Part shown: in pieces, positions 7,165 through 14,561 of the stretch | Layout: each line of letters opens with the position of its first letter | Position numbering within the stretch: position 1 is the stretch's first letter | Assembly (NCBI GenBank): GCA_035518875.1 | Contig: DATIXD010000391.1 | Coordinates: forward strand, 1-15,835 | Reading direction: 5' to 3' | Length of the DNA: 15,835 nt | Origin: DATIXD01 sp035518875 | GTDB lineage: Bacteria > Pseudomonadota > Gammaproteobacteria > Methylococcales > Methylococcaceae | The notes under the pieces: model-generated | Told to the model about the DNA's origin: nothing | What the model saw: only the letters and a program-made list of their open reading frames with translations | Databases searched by the model: none | Made by a program: the position numbers and the translations under genes

Positions 7165-7214
7165 CTAAGAATTCGTTGACCTTGGAAAGCGAATAACATA
7201 ATCGCGAGGAAACC

Positions 7215-8069
7215 ATGCAGGCAGACAATCATCCCCCTTTGGTGAGTTGCGACTGGCTGGCGGAAAGGCTGGATTGGCCCGAGATCGTCGTGCTGGACGC
7301 CAGTTTCTTTCTGCCCAATCAGCAGCGCAACCCTGTGGAGGAATACCGGCAGGCGCATGTACCCGGCGCACGTTTCTTCGATATCGATGAAGTGGCGGAC
7401 AAGGCCACCCATTTGCCGCACATGCTGCCAAATCCGCAGCAATTCGCCGATGCGGTCGGTGTATTGGGCGTCGGCAACGATACCCACATCGTCGTCTACG
7501 ACAGCAACTTCTTCATGGCCTCGGCACGCCTCTGGTGGACCTTTCGCGTGTTCGGCCACGACCGGATTTCCGTCTTGGACGGCGGGCTTGCCCGTTGGAA
7601 AGCGGAAGGCCGGCCGCTGACGGTGAAACTGGCGACGGTGACGCCGCGGCGCTTCGACGCGAATTTCCGTCCGCAGCTGGTGCGCGATCTTGAGCAGATT
7701 AAAGCCTTGCTGAAAGAAGCTGGTGCGCAAATCCTCGACGCCCGCTCGCCGGGACGGTTTGCCGGCATCGAGCCGGAACCGCGGGCCGGTTTGCGTTCGG
7801 GGCATATTCCGGGCAGCTTCAATCTGTTCTTCAAGAACCTCATCGATGAAACCACGTATCGCCTCAAATCGCCGGGTGAACTGGAAGGACTTTATCGCGC
7901 AGCCGGCATCGATGCTCGCCGGCCCGTGGTCACGACCTGCGGCACCGGGGTGACCGCTTCGATTCTGGCGCTGGGCCTTTATTGCATAGCGAACGAAAAT
8001 GCCGCCGTTTACGACGGCTCTTGGACGGAGTGGGGCGGGCGCGGGGATACCCCGGTGAGCAGGGATTGA
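7215..8069 (+). CDS. sseA: 3-Mercaptopyruvate/thiosulfate sulfurtransferase
   Basis: A 284-residue tandem rhodanese protein. The N-terminal inactive rhodanese domain (about 8-135) shows VVLDASFFLP, HVPGARFFDID and VLDGGLARWKAEGRP. The C-terminal catalytic domain (about 155-280) shows LDARSPGRF, SGHIPGSFNLFF and the active-site loop TCGTGVTAS, with persulfide Cys242. CG[ST]GVTA is the loop type of mercaptopyruvate sulfurtransferases, whereas thiosulfate-preferring rhodaneses have charged residues there, so the mercaptopyruvate reaction is favoured. Start ATG 7215 with GAGGA upstream. It follows dapE by 84 bases across the hairpin repeat. It converges on the zinc-ribbon gene. Confidence 0.93.
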   Translation: MQADNHPPLVSCDWLAERLDWPEIVVLDASFFLPNQQRNPVEEYRQAHVPGARFFDIDEVADKATHLPHMLPNPQQFADAVGVLGVGNDTHIVVYDSNFFMASARLWWTFRVFGHDRISVLDGGLARWKAEGRPLTVKLATVTPRRFDANFRPQLVRDLEQIKALLKEAGAQILDARSPGRFAGIEPEPRAGLRSGHIPGSFNLFFKNLIDETTYRLKSPGELEGLYRAAGIDARRPVVTTCGTGVTASILALGLYCIANENAAVYDGSWTEWGGRGDTPVSRD

Positions 8070-8120
8070 TGCGACTTTATGTCCGCGTGGCCTCTCTGCC
8101 TACCGGGTAAAGTTCAGCCG

Positions 8121-8375
8121 CTAATAAAACCGTCCCATAACGAAAACGACGATGCCGGGGAAAAGCAGGGCGGGGCCCCACCAGGCGCCCGCCAGGGTTG
8201 AAATGATCGCGCCTGCCAGCACCACTATACCGATCGCCTGAAGTTTGCCGCCCATATGGTGTATCGGCGCCTGGTTTCTGGATTGAGTCGTTTCGATCGC
8301 TGCGCCGCACTTCGGGCAGGCGGTGGCTTGATCGGCGATTGGAGCGGCGCATTGCGGACACGTGGTGAGTGACAT
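8121..8375 (-). CDS. Zinc-ribbon small membrane protein
   Basis: An 84-residue protein. The start was set at the ATG at 8375, because a strong ribosome site (GAGAGGGG) lies about 7 bases before it and the sequence begins directly with the domain; the longer frame to 8492 has no ribosome site. Residues 6-23 form a zinc ribbon with two CPxC knuckles (TTCPQCAAPI and TACPKCGAAI). After a linker of about 18 residues come two hydrophobic segments (about 45-63 and 66-81) separated by a short GAWWG turn, so the ribbon is probably cytoplasmic on a small membrane hairpin. Such proteins are common and mostly uncharacterised. It converges on sseA with a 51-base gap. Confidence 0.75.
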   Translation of the reverse strand: MSLTTCPQCAAPIADQATACPKCGAAIETTQSRNQAPIHHMGGKLQAIGIVVLAGAIISTLAGAWWGPALLFPGIVVFVMGRFY

Positions 8376-8460
8376 GAATTTTCCCCTCTCGGCGAGCTTG
8401 GGTTTCGGTTCGCCCATTATGGTTATGGTGACGGATCGGGATGATCCCTGTTCCCAGTGT

Positions 8461-8507
8461 TTTCGGGCTATTGATACCCTCTTGAGGTCCATTATGCAAG
8501 CCCGAAA
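8461..8507. repeat. 9-bp inverted repeat, 29-nt loop
   Basis: TTTCGGGCT (8461-8469) pairs exactly with AGCCCGAAA (8499-8507). A second small palindrome, CCGGAT-CA-ATCCGG, lies directly to its right (about 8509-8522). Both lie in the gap between the DUF2288 gene stop and the zinc-ribbon gene. They could end transcription of the polyene-side operon, but there is no clear T-run, so the role is uncertain. Confidence 0.4.
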
Positions 8508-8531
8508 TCCGGATCAATCCGGCGTGATCGG

Positions 8532-8840
8532 TCACTGAGGCTTGCGGATTTCCTGTACCAAAACCCAGGGTGCAACGACCACCGCCCAGAACGTCGATTG
8601 GCGATCATTCCATCCGATCGCGTCATCGGTTGCCGCCCGGGCGACCTGACCGCTTTCGAGCCACCGGGTCATTACCGCCTTGTCGTCGCTGGCCATGTGC
8701 GTGGCCACTTCCACCAGATCCAGTTGCGCGCCGACCTTGACGACGACCCCGCGGGCGAAATGTCGTTCTACCTCGCGCCAGGTCAGCCGGCCGGTTTCCA
8801 GGTTGAGCTTGGCGAGGAGTTCCTGGTTCGATGGGTTCAC
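8532..8840 (-). CDS. DUF2288 family protein
   Basis: A 102-residue soluble protein that fits DUF2288 along its whole length: an N-terminal KLNLETGRLTWREVERHFAR, then VGAQLDLVEVATHMASDD, WLESGQVARATDD-like text (residue run around 60-73) and the C-terminal FWAVVVAPWVLVQEI. The family is common in gammaproteobacteria and cyanobacteria and has no known function. Start is GTG at 8840; no in-frame ATG is available nearby and the ribosome site is weak. It lies 82 bases downstream of the ApeP-like gene in the same direction, so it may be a read-through rider on the polyene operon and not a part of the pathway. Confidence 0.85.
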   Translation of the reverse strand: MNPSNQELLAKLNLETGRLTWREVERHFARGVVVKVGAQLDLVEVATHMASDDKAVMTRWLESGQVARAATDDAIGWNDRQSTFWAVVVAPWVLVQEIRKPQ

Positions 8841-8922
8841 GATGATGCTCTGGGTTTTTCATGCGTTGGTGCGCTGCGCGTGCCCTCCGCTCCAAGTCGG
8901 CGCGCTGCGCGTTGTAACGGGC

Positions 8923-9357
8923 CTATGAGGGGGCGAAAAAGATCGACAACCGGCCTTCCAGGAGAATCTTCTCGTCCGCGCTGAGGGCAAAGGCGTAGAG
9001 CAAGGCGTCGCCGCCGGCGATCAGCTGTTCTGCCCGGACGATCAGGTCTGATCCGATGTCGTCCAGCCGTTCGACTGCGAGCCTTATCTCCCGCGTTCCG
9101 GCCAGCAAGCCCGGTTTCGCTCTCGTCTGCGCTGCCGCCGCCGACAAACCGCCGTGCACCGCCACCGCCTGGGCGGCGTATTCCAGACCGCACAACGCCC
9201 CGAGCCGGCCGCGCCTGCGCAGCGGGTTGTCGAGCCGGCGGTGGCTGGTGGTGGCACAGACGATGGTCGTTGTGTCGTACTCGATCACTCCATCGAGTAG
9301 GCACATACGGCCCTGGTGCGGGATCAGCCTCGCCAGTTCGTCCCGGTCTAAGCGCAC
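8923..9357 (-). CDS. apeP: ApeP-like 3-hydroxyacyl-ACP dehydratase
   Basis: A 144-residue hotdog-fold protein. The N-terminal LARLIPHQGRMCLLDGVIEY (8-27) and the following CGLEYAAQAVAVHGGL (56-71) are typical of the ApeP-type dehydratase subunit of aryl polyene clusters. The family is known to dehydrate 3-hydroxyacyl-ACP during polyene chain growth, working as a heteromer with ApeI; the partner candidate is at 15455-15769. Start GTG 9357 was chosen because it overlaps the upstream gene by only 10 bases and begins right at the domain; a TTG at 9396 would add 13 residues and overlap by 49. It is the last core pathway gene of the operon seen here. Confidence 0.85.
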   Translation of the reverse strand: MRLDRDELARLIPHQGRMCLLDGVIEYDTTTIVCATTSHRRLDNPLRRRGRLGALCGLEYAAQAVAVHGGLSAAAAQTRAKPGLLAGTREIRLAVERLDDIGSDLIVRAEQLIAGGDALLYAFALSADEKILLEGRLSIFFAPS

Positions 9358-10145
9358 GGTAGCGCCTGGACGTGAAGGCTGCCGGTGAGCGAGCAACTCA
9401 GAACGATACTCGCCGGCTTTCCCGCCGCCAGCGCCGCCAGCAACGGCAGGCCGCGGGCAGCGGGATTGCCGGCGCGCAGGGCTTCGAGGCTCGGGTCGCT
9501 CATGCGGCTGAGGGCTTGCGGCTGGCCGGCATCGAAGGCAATCCGCAGTTCCATCAGGCTGTGGACGGATTTTTCGGCATTCAGAAGCAGTGCCGTTCCG
9601 AATGGCGCGCGCAGGGGTCGGGACTCGGCGATGGGCGGCAACGGCGGAAAGTCATAGGCGACGAGCAGCACCGGTATGGCTTCGGCCACGGTCTGTACAG
9701 CCGCTTCCAAAAGGCCGGCACTGAAACTGTCATCGAAGCAGGAGAGGCTGGTGGAGGCGCACTGCGAGGCGGTTGCGATGCTCCAGTAACCGGACGCCGC
9801 GTTGTGCACCGAATTGTGAAACTGGGTCGGCGAGATTTGACGCTCCGGCGTAGCCAGTTCGGAAAATATCCGATGGATGATTTCCACCTCGCCGCCGGAA
9901 GAGGCGAAGACAGTGGCCATTTGTTTGGGGTCGCGGCCGGCTGGAATCGCCTGTTCCGCCGATTCCAGCGCCAGTTTGGTGACGGAAGTGGCGCGCCGGC
10001 GCTCGGCGGGCGGCAGCTTGGCGCCCGTCAGCTGCGGCAGTTCGTCTTCAACGTAGCTCTCCCGCCCGGTCAAGATGGCCCGACTGTTTTCCCATCCGTC
10101 AAGGCCAGGGCCGATCACGCTGACGCCTTCGACAAAAACGCGCAT
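9348..10145 (-). CDS. apeC: Ketosynthase chain-length factor (ApeC-like)
   Basis: A 265-residue beta-ketoacyl-synthase-like protein, much shorter than a full ketosynthase and matching the chain-length-factor group (Ketoacyl-synt_2 type). Diagnostic text is FHNSVHNAASGYWSIAT (109-125) followed by ASTSLSCFDDSFSAGLLEA (130-148). The normal TACSSS nucleophile elbow and the catalytic His-containing HGT and GHT motifs of ketosynthases are absent, so it should not condense on its own; it is expected to pair with the full ketosynthase encoded just upstream and set polyene length. Its ATG overlaps the upstream TGA by one base (TGATG), a strong sign of coupled translation and equal output of the two subunits. 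Confidence 0.88.
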   Translation of the reverse strand: MRVFVEGVSVIGPGLDGWENSRAILTGRESYVEDELPQLTGAKLPPAERRRATSVTKLALESAEQAIPAGRDPKQMATVFASSGGEVEIIHRIFSELATPERQISPTQFHNSVHNAASGYWSIATASQCASTSLSCFDDSFSAGLLEAAVQTVAEAIPVLLVAYDFPPLPPIAESRPLRAPFGTALLLNAEKSVHSLMELRIAFDAGQPQALSRMSDPSLEALRAGNPAARGLPLLAALAAGKPASIVLSCSLTGSLHVQALPCA

Positions 10146-11332
10146 CAGTTTACCCTGCCGAACACCAAGCTGGCGTTGTTGCCGCCGAAGCCAAAGGAGT
10201 TGCTCAAAACGTAGTCGACCGGCTTTTCCAACTCCTCCAGCAATATCCATCCGGCGAATTCTGGATCGAGCGCCTCGGTATTCAGGCTGCCGGGCGCGAA
10301 GCCCTCGCGGATACTCAGGCAGCTGACGACCGCGTTGACGATACCGGCGGCGCCCAGGGTATGGCCGGTCCAGCCCTTGATGGAGCTGGACGGCGTGGCC
10401 TCGCCGAAAATGCTGCAGACCGCCCGATCCTCGGCGATGTCGTTGGCCTTGGTGGCGGTGCCGTGGAGGTTGATGTAGTCGATCTCATCGGGAGCAAGCC
10501 CGGATCTTTGCAGGGCCTCGCGCATGGCCCGTGCCGCGCCCCGGCCTTCCGGGTGGGGGGAGGACATGTGGTAGGCGTCGGTGCTTTCGCCGTAACCGAG
10601 CAGGGCGATCTCGTCCGTTCCTGTCGGCGCTTTTTCCAATAGGGCGAATCCACCCGCCTCGCCGATGGAAATGCCGTTGCGGCGCGCGTCGGCGGGCCGG
10701 CAGGGCCGGTCCGAAACCAGCTCGAGTGCGGAGAAGCCGTATAGCGTGGTCAGACAGAGGCTATCCACCCCGCCCACAACGGCGGCATCGCACACGTTCG
10801 AGGCGATCAGGCGCTGGGCGCTGGCGAAAACCTTGGCGCTGGACGAGCACGCCGTGGAAATGGCCAAGGCGGGCCCTCCCAGTTCCAGATACCGACGGGT
10901 GAAGTCCGCGATCGAAAAGTTGTTGTGGGCGTGCTGGTAGTTGAAGGCGGATGGCAGGGCGCCGGTTTTCGGATCGCGCCTACGATAGGCCAGCTCGGTT
11001 TCGAGGATCCCCGAAGTGCTGGTGCCCAGGATCACGCCGATACGGTGCGCGCCATAACGCTCGCGGGCCGCGGCTACGGCATGTTCGAAGCCGTCCTGGC
11101 GCAGCGTCAGTTGCGCCAAACGGTTGTTGCGGCAATCGAAACGGCCCAAATCGCCGATGATAGGTGCTTCCTCCAGGCCATCGACCCGGCCGATCCAGGT
11201 GTTCAGATCGACATCCGGAAAATCGCAGCGCGAAAGCCCGGACCGACGTCCCCGCAGTGCCGCCAGGGTGGCGTCAAGGCCTCGGCCGAGCGCGCTGACC
11301 AGCGTGTAATGGGACAGGATCAGGGCTTGCAT
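10145..11332 (-). CDS. apeO: Polyene beta-ketoacyl-ACP synthase (ApeO-like)
   Basis: A full thiolase-fold ketosynthase of 395 residues. It has the complete catalytic triad: Cys162 in ISTACSSSAKVF, His290 in NLHGTATKAND and His324 in KGWTGHTLGAAG. C-terminal NSFGFGGNNASLVFGR is also typical. The family is FabF-like, and the overlap with the chain-length factor gene marks it as the active half of the KS/CLF pair that elongates aryl polyene chains on an acyl carrier protein. The start at ATG 11332 gives the standard first strand (QALILSHYTLVSALG); an upstream extension to 11446 would be low-complexity sequence inside the exporter gene. The ribosome site is weak and there is a 61-base gap to the MMPL gene. 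Confidence 0.92.
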   Translation of the reverse strand: MQALILSHYTLVSALGRGLDATLAALRGRRSGLSRCDFPDVDLNTWIGRVDGLEEAPIIGDLGRFDCRNNRLAQLTLRQDGFEHAVAAARERYGAHRIGVILGTSTSGILETELAYRRRDPKTGALPSAFNYQHAHNNFSIADFTRRYLELGGPALAISTACSSSAKVFASAQRLIASNVCDAAVVGGVDSLCLTTLYGFSALELVSDRPCRPADARRNGISIGEAGGFALLEKAPTGTDEIALLGYGESTDAYHMSSPHPEGRGAARAMREALQRSGLAPDEIDYINLHGTATKANDIAEDRAVCSIFGEATPSSSIKGWTGHTLGAAGIVNAVVSCLSIREGFAPGSLNTEALDPEFAGWILLEELEKPVDYVLSNSFGFGGNNASLVFGRVN

Positions 11333-11393
11333 GGGTGGGGCAGTGGCGTATCGGTGAGCGGAGGGTTGGGTGTAGCGCGTTATCTGGCAGCCA

Positions 11394-13706
11394 TTATGCC
11401 GGATAGGCGTCGCGTCTCGCCAGCATCGCCGCGAACAGCAGGGCAAAGAATGCGCCTAAGGCGACGGTCGCGCCGATCGCATGCAGGATGTTGATGCCGG
11501 AGCTCGCCAGAATGCCGAAGGCGATCACGGCGCTGAGACTGCACAGCAGCAGGGATAACAGCGTCCGGCCCTTCTCCTCGGGATTGGCCGCCGTCCGGTT
11601 GAAGAACAGCGCCTGATCCATACCGAGGCCCATGACCAGCAGCAGGGAAACCAGGTGGAACAGGGACAGCCCGCCACCCGCTTCGGCCATGATGGCGGCG
11701 GTGACGCATGCGGCGGCCAGCATGGGCAGCAACACGCGCAACATGCCGCCGACCGAGCGCAAGCCCAGGGTCAGCAAGAGGACAATGGTGAAGAGGCTCC
11801 AGCCCAGAAGATGCAGGGCTTCAAGACGATAGCCGGTCAGCAGTCGGCCGGTTTCTTCCTTGAGATCGAGGTAAATCAGATCGGGATCGGCCATCGCGGT
11901 CAGGACATCGGTAATCCGCCGCTCGTCGACGACGCCCTTGAGCGGCACAAGGGCGACCCAGCGCCCATCCTGCCGGAACAGCAGGGCGTTGATCCTGAGG
12001 GCTAAAGAACCGGAAGCAAGATTCTGGGAATCCAGCAAGGATTGGGTCTTGGCGTCGGCGACCTCGCTCAGGAAGGGTTCGAATGCGCCGTCCCTGAATG
12101 GCAGTTCGCGCAAGGCCGAGTGCAGATTGAGTGCCAGGGTTTGCCGATCGGGCAGGGCGGCCTGCCGTCTGGCCTGAAGCGCTTTGCTGGGCAGGTAGAG
12201 CGCGGCCATGTCGAAACCGGTGAGGGCCTGGTTTTCAATCAGCCGCCGCAGTTCGGCGGCGAGTCGTTCGCTGCGCTCCAAAGCCTGTTCCTCGCTGTCG
12301 GCGAGAACCAGGATGAGCTTGCGCAGATCCGGCGCGCCCAGTTCCGCCCTCAAGGTTTCGTCCAGCTTCTTGCTGGCTTCCGGCACCGGGCTCAGCGCAT
12401 TGACGTCGTCGTTCCACATCGGCGCGGGCGAAGCCCATAGCCAGGCGATGGCCCCGGCGCCGGCGAGCAATGGAATCGGGCGGAGACAAAGGGGCGGTCG
12501 GAAAGATGAAGACAGGCCGGCGATGAGCGCTTGCGGCAGCCGAATGCCTTCCGACATGAGAAGCGGCACGATCCAGCGGCATGCCGCGCCCGCCGTCAAA
12601 AGCCCGGCCGCTGCGAACACGCCGAGCTGCGACAGTCCCTGGAAACCCGAGAACAGCATGGCGGCGAATCCGGCGATGTTGGTCAGTATCCCTAAGCGCA
12701 GCGTGGGCCAGATTCGCCGCACGGCATGGCGAGGGGATTCCCCTGGTGCCGAATGGGTGAACAGGTGGTTGGGATAGTCCGCGGCGACTCCGATCAGGGT
12801 CGCGCCAAAGCCCAATGTGATGCCGTGGATGCCGCCGAAGACCAGGCTTACGGCGGCCGCGCCTGCCAACGCCCCGCTCGCCAGCGGGATCAGGCCGAGG
12901 AGAATCACCCGGGCGGAGCGGTACACGGCCCACAGCAGAGCCGTGACCGCCAACACATTGAGGATCGACAGGCGCGTGGCGTCACGGGTGATGGCGCTGT
13001 TCGCCTCCACGCTGAAAACGGGCGGGCCGGCCATTTGCAGGGCGACGGGCTCATGGCCTCGTGCGGCGGCGAAACTTTCCCGAATCAGCTTGACCGCTTC
13101 CGCTTGTGCGCCGAAGTCGAAACCCGGTGCTTGGGTCTCGGCGATCAGCAGCGCCTTTTTGCCATTGGGTGAAAACCAGACGCCTTGCCGGGTGGCCGGC
13201 CCTTCCTGCGAAGACCAGACTCGAACGACCTGCAGGAATTCGCCGGTGGGATCGCGCGGCAGGAATTCCTTCTGAAGAAGTCCGGCCGGTGAGGCCAGTT
13301 CCGAAAGGCGCATTTCCAGCAACCGCTTCAATCCGGCAACGCTGAATCGTTCCGGCGTGACCTCAGGGCTCAGCAAGTAGCGCTGGGTAAACAAGAAATC
13401 ACGTTCGCTTGCCGAAAGGGGCTGACTGCCGTTATTGACGTGAGTGAACAGCGGGCTTTGCCGCAAGGCGTCTGCGAGCCGGTTGCTGGTCTGGGCCAAC
13501 TCGGCCTCGTTGGGCCCTTCCAGCGCCATCAGGATCAGGCGCGAGGCTGCGCCCTGGCGCAGTTGATCGACCAGAATCCGCTCGGCCATGCCCGCCCGCG
13601 TGGGAAGAAAATGCGTCAGGTCGCTGGAAATCGGCGCGCGAAAGGCGACCCACGCGCACACCGCCATGAATGTCAGCCACAAGATCAGCGGAAGGCGTTC
13701 TTTCAC
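11394..13706 (-). CDS. MMPL-family exporter of the polyene operon
   Basis: A 770-residue RND/MMPL-type membrane protein. One N-terminal helix (about 5-22) leads into a large periplasmic loop (about 23-240), then a bundle of helices (about 245-385) with the GVAADYPNHLF motif (306-316), a further helix (about 410-427), a second periplasmic domain (about 430-620), and a second bundle at the C terminus with the matching GLGMDQALFF motif. This twofold layout is standard for the family. In aryl polyene clusters such a protein is thought to move the polyene lipid out of the inner membrane. Its GTG start at 13706 overlaps the TGA of the LolA-like gene by four bases (GTGA), so the two are translationally coupled. 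Confidence 0.9.
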   Translation of the reverse strand: MKERLPLILWLTFMAVCAWVAFRAPISSDLTHFLPTRAGMAERILVDQLRQGAASRLILMALEGPNEAELAQTSNRLADALRQSPLFTHVNNGSQPLSASERDFLFTQRYLLSPEVTPERFSVAGLKRLLEMRLSELASPAGLLQKEFLPRDPTGEFLQVVRVWSSQEGPATRQGVWFSPNGKKALLIAETQAPGFDFGAQAEAVKLIRESFAAARGHEPVALQMAGPPVFSVEANSAITRDATRLSILNVLAVTALLWAVYRSARVILLGLIPLASGALAGAAAVSLVFGGIHGITLGFGATLIGVAADYPNHLFTHSAPGESPRHAVRRIWPTLRLGILTNIAGFAAMLFSGFQGLSQLGVFAAAGLLTAGAACRWIVPLLMSEGIRLPQALIAGLSSSFRPPLCLRPIPLLAGAGAIAWLWASPAPMWNDDVNALSPVPEASKKLDETLRAELGAPDLRKLILVLADSEEQALERSERLAAELRRLIENQALTGFDMAALYLPSKALQARRQAALPDRQTLALNLHSALRELPFRDGAFEPFLSEVADAKTQSLLDSQNLASGSLALRINALLFRQDGRWVALVPLKGVVDERRITDVLTAMADPDLIYLDLKEETGRLLTGYRLEALHLLGWSLFTIVLLLTLGLRSVGGMLRVLLPMLAAACVTAAIMAEAGGGLSLFHLVSLLLVMGLGMDQALFFNRTAANPEEKGRTLLSLLLCSLSAVIAFGILASSGINILHAIGATVALGAFFALLFAAMLARRDAYPA

Positions 13707-14242
13707 TTCGGCGGTTCGATGAGCATCACCGAGTCATCCCCATTGGCCTCCGCGATTTCCACCCGGCTCATGCGGTTGCCGTTGCCTTTGATGCGGATCA
13801 GTCGCACCATTTTCGCCATTTCAGGTTCTATGGGTACCAGCGCGAGCAGCCAGTTCCTCTGCGAGCCGCCGAGGCTTATCCGGTAAAAGCGCTGGAGCAC
13901 TTCCAGATCGCCCGCGAGCGGGGCGCGGATGCTTTCGACAAAGGCCCACAGGGCCGGGTAACTGGCCAGCGAAAAGCTCTTGTGGAGCTGCTTGGAGGGG
14001 TTGTCGATGGTCAGTGTGTCCCCGTCCACCGTGTAGCGCTCGTCGAACGGCGTCAGGATGTGTTTCTCCAGCCGGGACGGGGCTTGATAACGCAAGGTGC
14101 CGGTCAGGGTGAGCGGTTCCTTGAGCAGGCTCATGGTCTTGCGCTCGGTGAAACGGGTTTCGCCTTGGGGGGCTTGGGAGAGCGTTTGCATCAGCGCGGG
14201 GAGGTTCCATTTCTCGGGAACTTCGGCGGCGGGAAGGGACAT
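13703..14242 (-). CDS. LolA-like lipid carrier, N terminus disturbed
   Basis: An outer-membrane lipoprotein carrier (LolA)-like protein, 179 residues from the ATG at 14242. The body reads as LolA-type: LPALMQTLSQAPQGETRFTE, TLTGTLRYQAPSRLEKHIL, YTVDGDTLTIDNPSKQ and a C-terminal strand-rich part. It is expected to ferry the polyene lipid across the periplasm together with the MMPL protein. The start is uncertain. The ATG at 14242 falls inside the hydrophobic signal-peptide core (CLFLGLLLAAMSLPAAE), so it would give no signal. In-frame upstream starts are only GTG 14365 or TTG 14368, inside a repeat. A better start, ATG 14307 with a G-rich site before it, gives MKINHREAIQLA but is off by one base. 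One missing base near 14265-14285 would join the two, so I suspect a frameshift or a sequence error. Confidence 0.8.
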   Translation of the reverse strand: MSLPAAEVPEKWNLPALMQTLSQAPQGETRFTERKTMSLLKEPLTLTGTLRYQAPSRLEKHILTPFDERYTVDGDTLTIDNPSKQLHKSFSLASYPALWAFVESIRAPLAGDLEVLQRFYRISLGGSQRNWLLALVPIEPEMAKMVRLIRIKGNGNRMSRVEIAEANGDDSVMLIEPPK

Positions 14243-14331
14243 GGCGGCCAGAAGTAGGCCAAGGAATAGACAGCGAGTTGAATCGCTTCGCGATGATTGA
14301 TTTTCATGCGGGGTCTCGCCCCCGCCGGCGA

Positions 14332-14365
14332 GTGACTTTTCTTTGCGCGGCCAAAGAAAAGTCAC
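14332..14365. repeat. 14-bp perfect hairpin at end of repeat element
   Basis: Arms GTGACTTTTCTTTG (14332-14345) and CAAAGAAAAGTCAC (14352-14365) are exact reverse complements around the 6-base loop CGCGGC. This is the most stable-looking hairpin in the window. On either strand its arm carries A/T runs but no terminal U-tract directly after the stem. It is the edge of the larger repeat up to about 14540. Confidence 0.85.
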
Positions 14366-14422
14366 CAAAAGAAAGGCCGCCCGGTTGCCGCTTGGATCCT
14401 GCGCTCCTCGCTCTCGACGGGA

Positions 14423-14457
14423 GTTGCCAGAAGGGTCCTCCATGACCCTCTGGCAAC
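14423..14457. repeat. Imperfect hairpin within the repeat element
   Basis: Arms GTTGCCAGA-A-GGGTC and GACCC-TCTGGCAAC pair over 14 base pairs with one bulged A, around the loop CTCCAT. A second short stem (GCGCTTC 14458-14464 / GAAGCGC 14471-14477) follows at once. The stacked stems suggest a structured RNA or a DNA substrate for a transposase. Confidence 0.8.
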
Positions 14458-14561
14458 GCGCTTCCTCCGTGAAGCGCCCCTTCGGGTTGAACCCGCCGAA
14501 AGCTCCGGTGCTCGGCGCGGCAAACGGGAAGGGGAGGGAGAGTCTTGCCAACCGGTTTGGG

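Larger units (their letters stand above)
14332..14540. repeat. Hairpin-rich dispersed-type repeat inside operon
   Basis: A non-coding block filling the gap between the acyltransferase and LolA-like genes, where the rest of the operon has gaps of 0-61 bases. It holds the 14-bp hairpin at 14332-14365, an imperfect 14-pair hairpin at 14423-14457, a 7-bp hairpin at 14458-14477, and a palindrome CGGGTTGAACCCG at 14483-14495. The text (for example GTCACCAAAAGAAAGGCCGC) is what I recall from a dispersed repeat common between genes of many proteobacteria, often mis-called as short hypothetical proteins; that memory is not proof. The outer limits are uncertain. There is no transposase gene, so if mobile it would depend on one elsewhere. 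Confidence 0.65.

Noticed and set aside
7176..7202. TTGACC ... CATAAT as a promoter for sseA
   Set aside because: The spacing is 15 bases and the start of transcription would fall on or after the sseA ribosome site (GAGGA near 7206), so it could not give a normal mRNA.
8376..8492. 39-residue N-terminal extension of the zinc-ribbon protein
   Set aside because: No ribosome site before the upstream ATGs, and the domain begins exactly at the internal ATG 8375, which has a strong ribosome site.
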